Below are positions 55,356-64,000 of a DNA stretch of 64,000 bases, one piece after another. The DNA is taken from NCBI RefSeq assembly GCF_015999545.1, contig NZ_CP065546.1:1971001-2035000 (forward strand), read 5' to 3'. The position numbers and the translations under genes are program-made. This DNA comes from Lysinibacillus sp. JNUCC-52. GTDB lineage: Bacteria > Bacillota > Bacilli > Bacillales_A > Planococcaceae. The notes below the pieces were generated by a model that worked only from the letters and a program-made list of their open reading frames with translations, ran no database searches and was not told the origin of the DNA. Every line of letters begins with the position of its first letter. Position 1 is the first letter of the stretch.

Positions 55356-56457
55356 TTAAATTTTAGAACGTAAATATGCATTGATAAATGGATCTAAATC
55401 TCCGTCCATTACTGCGCCTACATTTCCTGTTTCTTCACTTGTACGGTGATCCTTAACCATAGAGTATGGATGGAATACGTATGAGCGGATTTGAGAGCCC
55501 CAGCCAATTTCCTTTTGCTCACCGCGAATTTCATCAAGTTGTGCTTGCTGCTTATCGATTTCTAATTGATACAATTTCCCTTTTAACATCGTCATTGCTT
55601 TTTCACGGTTTTTAATTTGTGAACGCTCTGCCTGACATTGAACGACAGTGCCAGTCGGAATATGCGTAATACGAACAGCTGAATCGGTTGTATTAATATG
55701 CTGACCACCTGCGCCTGTTGCACGGTACGTATCAATTTTTAAATCCTCTGTACGAATATCTACTTCAATATTGTCATCGAATTCAGGCATAACATCACAT
55801 GAAACGAATGATGTATGACGACGACCAGAAGAGTCGAACGGTGAAATACGTACTAAACGGTGTACACCCTTTTCAGCCTGCAGGTAACCGTACGCATTAT
55901 GCCCTTTAATAGATAATGTAACGGATTTAATACCCGCTTCATCACCAGGAAGATAATCGACTGTTTCTACTTTAAATCCGCGTTTTTCAGCCCAACGTGT
56001 ATACATACGTAATAACATAGAACCCCAGTCTTGAGACTCTGTACCACCAGCACCAGGATGGAGCTCTAAAATCGCATTGTTTTGATCATATGGACCACTT
56101 AATAGTAATTGCAATTCAAAATCGCCCATCTTTTGTTGGAATTCTGCAAGCTCGCTACCTAACTCTTCCTGTAATTCCTCATCGGGCTCTTCACGTAATA
56201 ACTCTAGTGTCATATCTAAATTTTCATGTGTATCTACTAACTCTTTATATTCATTCACAATGGCCTTTAAGCCATTACCTTCATTGATGACTACCTGTGC
56301 TCCTTGTTGATCGTCCCAGAAGCCTGGCTCTAGCATCATTTCATCTAATTCTTGAATACGTGCCTCTTTGTTTTCTAAGTCAAAGAGACCTCCTAAAGTC
56401 CGCCAATTTTTTGGCTGTAGTGTCTAACGCGTTACGTACATCTGCTAATTCAATCAT
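55356..56457 (-). CDS. prfB: Peptide chain release factor 2, with programmed +1 frameshift
   Basis: RF2 ends translation at UGA and UAA. A 25-codon first frame (ATG 56457, GGAGGA site) ends with ADFRRSL and TGA (56382-56380). The text there is AGGAGG-TCT-CTT-TGA-C, the classic internal SD three bases before CTT TGA. A +1 slip continues as [16 protein letters not shown] into the main frame. Total length is 366 residues, as expected. The peptidyl-hydrolysis motif GGQ is in GAGGQHINT, and the stop-reading region carries [10 protein letters not shown]. Low RF2 thus raises its own synthesis. Any caller that ignores the slip would start the protein about 40 residues too late. Confidence 0.97.
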
Positions 56458-56574
56458 TGCTAAATCCTCCGAACATATTTAATGGATATTACAAGTAAAA
56501 TCCGTATTATTCTATTATAGCGTTTTTCAAGCGGAAAACATAATTTTTTCAATACGCCAATCCATAATCCAAAA

Positions 56575-56619
56575 AAAATAGTAGTACAAAGCACTTAGCT
56601 TATACTACTATTTTTTATG
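56575..56619. terminator. Bidirectional terminator between the zinc-ribbon gene and prfB
   Basis: AATAGTAGTA / TACTACTATT with A- and T-runs on both sides. Confidence 0.85.
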
Positions 56620-56620
56620 T

Positions 56621-56794
56621 TCAATTTAGTTTGGCAAGTAAACTTTTCCGAGCTTCTGCATGAATTTTTTGGTCACAATGCTCACATGTCAATCGTCTAT
56701 TGCGATCCACTTTATAAAGTTGATATTTCCGCGTTCCTTCTAAAAGCTTAAATTGTTTTTTACAGCAAATACAAATCGTTTCATAATAAATCAT
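56621..56794 (-). CDS. 57-residue zinc-ribbon protein (DUF2197/YlaI-like)
   Basis: Too short for usual ORF limits, but well formed: ATG at 56794 with AGAGGGGTG about nine bases upstream, TGA at 56621, then a terminator. The protein has two Cys pairs, CICC (C8, C10 and C11) and CEHC (C37, C40), separated by a basic segment (KYQLYKVDRNRRL), then a helical basic tail. The layout resembles small YlaI/DUF2197 zinc-ribbon proteins; function unknown, nucleic-acid binding is plausible from the charge. Placed between the second ComK-like gene and prfB. Confidence 0.8.
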   Translation of the reverse strand: MIYYETICICCKKQFKLLEGTRKYQLYKVDRNRRLTCEHCDQKIHAEARKSLLAKLN

Positions 56795-56920
56795 CAAAGC
56801 CTACACCCCTCTGTATTTATTAATTGGATTTCTAATTAGCTAATAATTTTAAGAACAGTTATTGGATAGTCCGTTACAATCAGAACAGAAAAACCTACAA
56901 AGATGAACTGCTTCTGTTTT

Positions 56921-57478
56921 CTAGCATTCATCTTTTTTCGTTTCATCCTCTACCTTAGAGCGAATTGCCATTCGTTGAAATACTTTGACACGATCAAACT
57001 GCACAAGTAAATGTTTTGTTCGTTTTTCAAGTTTGTATTTTAATAAAAAAGCTCTCTGAATACGATATTCAAATGCTTTCGGACTCACATCCACAATAAT
57101 TTCTTGACCGTTCATAAATACAACCTTTGTTTGCTTTTTACCAATAGCAATATAATCATCTATATGATGGACAGCAAACCAAATACACTCTGGATGTAAT
57201 GGTGACTTACTAGGGAACCACAAAATATTAAACCGTTCATGAACAACAATGGGATTTTTATTGAGCTTACCTAAGATCATCTTTGAACCATCAAAGGCCC
57301 CTCGCAAGCTCGAACCAAAATAACGGAGATTAAAATCCATTAATCTTGTAGGAGATAATTTGGATATATATTGATAGTCTCTTTCAATAACTCTCGTACA
57401 TAAATTTCCAAAGGCATCATACTCAGGCATATACAACATTGTTTCACTACTCATAATGTCTTCACAATTATAATGCAA
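56921..57478 (-). CDS. ComK-family competence regulator, paralogue 2
   Basis: A 185-residue ComK homologue, closer to B. subtilis ComK in the middle: DAFGNLCTRVIERDYQYI, RYFGSSLRGAFDGSKMILG, NKNPIVVHERFNILWFPSKS and QEIIVDVSPKAFEYRIQRAFLLKYK. The C-terminus (HLLVQFDRVKVFQRM) lacks the FMLYPK tag. The start is TTG at 57478 with AAAGGAGG eight bases upstream. Its leader carries a tiny start-stop frame with a perfect ribosome site and a CTCGAG..CTCGAG inverted repeat. With paralogue 1 it makes two ComK-type proteins within 3 kb, on opposite strands. Confidence 0.83.
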   Translation of the reverse strand: MHYNCEDIMSSETMLYMPEYDAFGNLCTRVIERDYQYISKLSPTRLMDFNLRYFGSSLRGAFDGSKMILGKLNKNPIVVHERFNILWFPSKSPLHPECIWFAVHHIDDYIAIGKKQTKVVFMNGQEIIVDVSPKAFEYRIQRAFLLKYKLEKRTKHLLVQFDRVKVFQRMAIRSKVEDETKKDEC

Positions 57479-57557
57479 TGATTACTCCTCCTTTAAATCA
57501 TGTTTATCGTGTGAATTAAAAAGGAATGTACATGTTTATTGGTATATCTATGTACTT

Positions 57558-57634
57558 CCTCGAGCACGTCTGCTAAAACTACATTACTCGAGAATTTGAT
57601 TCAACTAACGCATAAATTCACCTCCCCTTTTGTC
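57558..57634 (-). promoter_or_regulatory. Leader of ComK-like gene 2: mini-ORF and inverted repeat
   Basis: AAAGGGGAGG (57630-57621), seven bases, ATG-CGT-TAG (57613-57605), then CTCGAG (57592-57587) and CTCGAG (57564-57559) able to pair. Alternatively TTGACA (57634-57629) is a -35 and the SD-like run is part of a promoter spacer. Confidence 0.4.
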
Positions 57635-57793
57635 AAAGAAAGTAAATTCATATGAAAGTGTCTTACTATTTATTTAAATAATCTGCTATACTCATTACTT
57701 TCGTTGAACTAAATACCTATTGTTACAATTATTGTATACTTTCGGTTGTCTATTGTCTATTAATTCAGATTTTGGTATCATTTCTTCCATGGC
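57635..57793. other. Spacer between comK-like gene 2 leader and secA terminator
   Basis: AT-rich. Promoter elements of the ComK-like gene are expected here, but none stands out. Confidence 0.35.
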
Positions 57794-57830
57794 AAAAAAA
57801 GATCAACTCAACTTTTCGTTGAATTGATCT
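57794..57830 (-). terminator. Terminator of secA
   Basis: GATCAA-TCAAC / GTTGA-TTGATC with a five-base loop and seven T on the minus strand. Confidence 0.9.
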
Positions 57831-57840
57831 TTTCGTATCT

Positions 57841-60354
57841 TTATTGACCTGCACCATGGCAGTTTTTAAATTTCTTTCCACTACCACATGGACATAAATC
57901 ATTACGTCCAATATTTTCAGCTTTACGTACAGGTTGTTTCTTCGGTGCTGGAGAACCATCCTCTTTCGGATTCACAGCTTGACCTTTCGCAACCTCTTCA
58001 CGTTCTAAGTTACTGCGGATTTCTGCTTTCATCGCATATTTCGCTACATCCTCTCGAATTGAAGCGACCATATCCTCAAACATCGCAAAACCTTCTTGTT
58101 GATATTCTCGTAGCGGATCATTTTGACCATATGCACGTAAATGAATCCCTTGTCGTAATTGATCCATTGCGTCAATATGATCAATCCATTTCGTATCAAT
58201 TGAACGTAATAAAATAACCTTCTCAAATTCACGCATACGCTCTGGTGTAAGCTCTACTTCTTTTTCATCATAGCGTTGGTGTACAGCATCAGAAATAATC
58301 GAATTAATTTCTTCGGCAGTTTTACCTTGGAAGTCTGCTACTTTTAATGTGCCTTCTTCTAGTAAGTTAGCTGCCACAAAGTCCTCAATCGCTTTTAAGT
58401 TCCAATCTTTTGGCTGCTCACCTTGTGTATAAAGACCGACAATATTATCAATTGTTTCCTGAATCATTGACTCTACAAGTTCACGCATATTTTCTGTTTC
58501 TAAAACGTCATAACGCTCTTTGTAAATAATCTCACGTTGCTGACGTAAAACATCATCATATTGTAGTAAACGTTTACGTGCATCGAAGTTATTCCCTTCA
58601 ACACGTTTTTGCGCTGATTCTACCGCTCTTGATACAACTTTCGATTGTAATGGTTGTGAATCATCCATACCAAGACGCATCATCATAGACTTCATATTAT
58701 CAGAGCCAAAGCGGCGCATTAATTCATCTTCAAGCGACAGGTAGAATTGCGTAACCCCTGGGTTCCCTTGACGACCAGAACGTCCACGTAGCTGATTATC
58801 GATACGTCGTGATTCATGACGCTCCGTACCAATTACAGCTAAACCACCAATTTCTAATACACCTTCACCAGGTTTAATGTCAGTACCACGACCAGCCATA
58901 TTTGTTGCAATCGTAACGGCACCTTTTGAACCTGCATTCGCGATAATTTCTGCTTCACGCTCATGATTTTTCGCATTCAGTACATTATGAGGAATTTTAT
59001 GTTTATCAAGTAACTGTGAAATAATTTCAGATGTTTCGATCGCAACTGTACCTACAAGTACTGGTTGACCAGCCTTATGACGCTCAGCAATATCCGCTGC
59101 TACAGCTTTATATTTCCCTTCCATTGAAGCAAAAATTAAATCTGGACGGTCATCACGTGCAATTGGTTTATTCGTAGGAATTGCAATAACGCTCATATTG
59201 TAAATATTACGGAACTCTTCTTCTTCTGTTTTCGCAGTACCCGTCATACCCGCAAGCTTTTGGTACATACGGAAATAGTTTTGGAACGTAATTGTAGCCA
59301 TCGTCATCGACTCATTTTGAATCTCAACGCCTTCTTTAGCTTCAATTGCTTGATGGAGACCATCAGAATAACGACGTCCCTTCATTAAACGACCAGTAAA
59401 GCCGTCAACGATAACAATTTCGCCTTCTTGCACAACATAGTCAACATCATTATGCATACTCACATGCGCCTTTAACGATTGGTTAATGGCATGATTTAAA
59501 CGTACATGTGTTAAATCAAACAAGTTGTCGATACCGAATGCTTTTTCGGCCTTTTCTACACCTGCATCCGTTAATGTAACGCCTTTTGTTGATTCTTCAT
59601 ACGTGTAATCTGTATCAGCACTTAACATGCGTACAAACGCATTAGACTGCTTGTACAACTGCGCTGATTTCCCAGCCTGTCCCGAAATAATTAATGGTGT
59701 ACGTGCCTCATCAATTAAAATCGAGTCAACCTCATCGATTACAGCGTAGTGAAGTGGACGTTGAACACGTTCTTCTTTATAAAGCACCATATTGTCACGT
59801 AAATAGTCAAATCCTAATTCATTGTTTGTACTATACGTAATATCTGCATCATATGCAGCACGCTTTTCTTCTTTTGATAAGCTGTTTAAATTTAAGCCTA
59901 CTGTAAGCCCTAAGAAATTGTACAGCTGTCCCATTTCAGCAGCGTCACGACTAGCCAAATATTCATTGACTGTAACAACATGCACGCCTTTACCAGTAAT
60001 CGCATTTAAATAAACCGCCATAGTAGCAGTTAACGTTTTACCTTCACCCGTTTTCATCTCTGAAATATTACCTTCATCAAGTGAAGCAGCACCCATAATT
60101 TGCACGCGGAAAGGATACATTCCTAATACACGCTTCGACGCCTCACGACTAACTGCAAAAGCTTCAGCACGAATGGAATCTAATTTTTCGCCATCTGCAT
60201 AACGTTTCTTAAATTCTTCTGTCTTCGCTTGTAGTTGCTCATCTGAAAGCTGTTCCATTTGAGAAGCGAATCCCTCAACTTGGTCAGCGATTTTTTCTAA
60301 TTTTTTTAACTCACGTTTATTGAAATCAAATAATTTATTTAATAGGTTTGCCAT
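57841..60354 (-). CDS. secA: Preprotein translocase ATPase SecA
   Basis: Motor of Sec-dependent export, 837 residues; works at the membrane with SecYEG. Walker A MKTGEGKT (100-107), DEAD-type [26 protein letters not shown] and GRSGRQGN (motif VI), helical scaffold and wing domains, and a C-terminal zinc tail [14 protein letters not shown] for SecB/lipid contact. ATG start; the leader has a plausible promoter (TTGCAT, 18 bp, TAAAAT on the minus strand). In many Bacillales secA is followed by prfB, as in this region, though here the second ComK-like gene and a small zinc protein lie between. Confidence 0.98.
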   Translation of the reverse strand: MANLLNKLFDFNKRELKKLEKIADQVEGFASQMEQLSDEQLQAKTEEFKKRYADGEKLDSIRAEAFAVSREASKRVLGMYPFRVQIMGAASLDEGNISEMKTGEGKTLTATMAVYLNAITGKGVHVVTVNEYLASRDAAEMGQLYNFLGLTVGLNLNSLSKEEKRAAYDADITYSTNNELGFDYLRDNMVLYKEERVQRPLHYAVIDEVDSILIDEARTPLIISGQAGKSAQLYKQSNAFVRMLSADTDYTYEESTKGVTLTDAGVEKAEKAFGIDNLFDLTHVRLNHAINQSLKAHVSMHNDVDYVVQEGEIVIVDGFTGRLMKGRRYSDGLHQAIEAKEGVEIQNESMTMATITFQNYFRMYQKLAGMTGTAKTEEEEFRNIYNMSVIAIPTNKPIARDDRPDLIFASMEGKYKAVAADIAERHKAGQPVLVGTVAIETSEIISQLLDKHKIPHNVLNAKNHEREAEIIANAGSKGAVTIATNMAGRGTDIKPGEGVLEIGGLAVIGTERHESRRIDNQLRGRSGRQGNPGVTQFYLSLEDELMRRFGSDNMKSMMMRLGMDDSQPLQSKVVSRAVESAQKRVEGNNFDARKRLLQYDDVLRQQREIIYKERYDVLETENMRELVESMIQETIDNIVGLYTQGEQPKDWNLKAIEDFVAANLLEEGTLKVADFQGKTAEEINSIISDAVHQRYDEKEVELTPERMREFEKVILLRSIDTKWIDHIDAMDQLRQGIHLRAYGQNDPLREYQQEGFAMFEDMVASIREDVAKYAMKAEIRSNLEREEVAKGQAVNPKEDGSPAPKKQPVRKAENIGRNDLCPCGSGKKFKNCHGAGQ

Positions 60355-60762
60355 GAATATTTTTCACTTCCTATACGAGTCTCAAATTCCATTTTACCAT
60401 TGTGTAACAGTTTCATGCAAACAGTGTCCTATAGTAAGGTACAAAACATCGCAAAATAAGTTCATTTTACGACCTTTTTTTACCTTTTAAGTGTAAGACG
60501 AGGATATTACAAATGAAAAAGAAAATAATTTAGTTGCTTATCAATTGACTACACATCTACATTAAAAATGCCTGCCTCCATCTCAAGTAACTTTAACCTA
60601 TCCCTCTCATAGCAAGTTCATCTAGATTAACAAATAAACACAATACCATTCTCCTCTTAAACACTTTGTTCTTATTTGCAATCCTTGTTCTTTCTTCAAT
60701 AATCGGCAAGACAGCTCTATATAAAAGAAAACAGGTAATCTTGCAGTAGAAAATTATAAAAA
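60355..60762. other. secA-rRNA intergenic region
   Basis: About 410 bp. The secA promoter lies near its left end. The rest is A/T-rich with several frames but no convincing ribosome site; no known RNA is recognised. Confidence 0.45.
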
Positions 60763-60795
60763 AAAGCAGAGGTTTAAATCCTCTGCTTACTTTTT
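60762..60795 (-). terminator. rRNA operon terminator
   Basis: AAGCAGAGG / CCTCTGCTT (60764-60788) then eight T on the minus strand, just downstream of 5S rRNA. Confidence 0.9.
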
Positions 60796-60796
60796 T

Positions 60797-60913
60797 GCCT
60801 AGCGACGTCCTACTCTCACAGGGGGAAGCCCCCAACTACCATCGGCGCTAAAGAGCTTAACTTCCGTGTTCGGTATGGGAACGGGTGTGACCTCTTTGCC
60901 ATCATCACTAGAC
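60797..60913 (-). rRNA. rrf: 5S ribosomal RNA
   Basis: The minus strand contains the conserved loop sequences CACACCCGTTCCCATACCGA and ACACGGAAGTTAAGCTC, CGCCGATGGTAGT and TGAGAGTAGGACG. Ends are approximate within one or two bases. Confidence 0.97.
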
Positions 60914-60935
60914 TTTATATTTAATTGAAAGATGT

Positions 60936-60970
60936 TATTCTTTCAAAACTGGATAAACGGTTCATTGAAT
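60936..60970 (-). other. 3' half of the 23S rRNA processing stalk
   Basis: The sequence (TTCTTTCAAAACTGGATAAA read on the plus strand) is complementary to the 5' flank of 23S at 63961-63995 (AAAACTGGATAAAACG on the minus strand). The two can pair over about 35 bp to bring the ends of pre-23S together for RNase III-type cleavage. Confidence 0.75.
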
Positions 60971-60982
60971 GTTTCAAACTTT

Positions 60983-63910
<2,928 letters not shown>

Positions 63911-64000
63911 TAGTTATTAAGCCTATAAAAAACTTAAAAAAATAAATGTGTTTGTTACAATTTCAATGTCGTTTTATCCAGTTTTCAAAGAACAAATTTT
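63911..64000 (-). other. 16S-23S spacer (partial)
   Basis: Contains the 5' half of the 23S processing stalk (63961-63995). No tRNA gene is seen in the 90 bases available; 16S lies beyond the window. Confidence 0.8.

Noticed and set aside
60593..60835. 80-codon minus-strand frame between secA and 5S
   Set aside because: It overlaps the rRNA terminator and 5S; composition is not protein-like.
63911..64000. tRNA gene in the 16S-23S spacer
   Set aside because: No cloverleaf or GTTCGA-type arm in the visible 90 bases.

Overview
The window is an AT-rich chromosomal segment from a spore-former-type Firmicute of the order Bacillales. Gene order follows two Bacillus subtilis neighbourhoods closely (yjbO-nadK-relQ-yjbL / yjbK-yjbJ / yjbI-spxH / roxS / pepF-coiA-mecA-spx-trpS-fabF-fabH, and yitS-yitU-yitV-yitW). 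Together with the repeat families and an rRNA operon of Bacillales type, this suggests Lysinibacillus, Solibacillus or a close relative (Planococcaceae). The genus is an inference from gene content and from remembered family features; no database was searched.

Layout. 1-12 kb: the 5' part of mgtE, then a stress and competence regulatory block. It holds a pseudouridine synthase, NAD kinase, a small (p)ppGpp synthetase, a CYTH phosphatase, a lytic transglycosylase, a truncated haemoglobin, the Spx adaptor SpxH, the small RNA RoxS/RsaE under a Rex operator, PepF, CoiA, MecA and Spx. 12-20 kb: trpS behind a tryptophan T-box, the FapR-type fabH-fabF operon, a ClpB that lacks the N-terminal domain but has a CtsR box, and an Fnr-like Fe-S regulator. 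20-29 kb: yitW/V and yitU/S, a membrane-anchored GH13 homologue with a degraded active site, a tandem array of palindromic repeats, yisL, yisK and a DUF418 protein. 29-40 kb: addB-addA, a TVP38 membrane protein, an XRE-cupin regulator divergent from azlCD, and csbA. 39-54 kb: a minus-strand division, envelope and repair block: minJ, ctpB, a TlpA thiol oxidoreductase with a membrane partner, an EnvC/PcsB-like hydrolase activator, ftsX, ftsE, yvlB, uvrA and uvrB (LexA box). 54-60 kb: two different ComK-family regulators flanking prfB (with its programmed frameshift), a tiny zinc-ribbon gene, and secA. 60.8-64 kb: 5S and 23S rRNA on the minus strand; 16S lies beyond the end.

How it works together. 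Spx, SpxH, MecA, ClpB and the CtsR site form a protein quality-control and redox layer. RoxS (Rex site) and the Fnr-like protein add redox control. MecA, CoiA, AddAB and two ComK-like proteins point to a competence and recombination theme. FtsEX with the EnvC-like hydrolase activator, CtpB and MinJ form a division and envelope block.

The least explained material is non-coding: (i) a dispersed 115-128 bp double palindrome, six full copies and one stump, three of them in a ~228 bp tandem array; (ii) a short GTTTGRGTGNC motif that accompanies most of those copies; (iii) a 21-bp-period degenerate tandem repeat upstream of fabH; and (iv) unusually long hairpins at some transcription ends.
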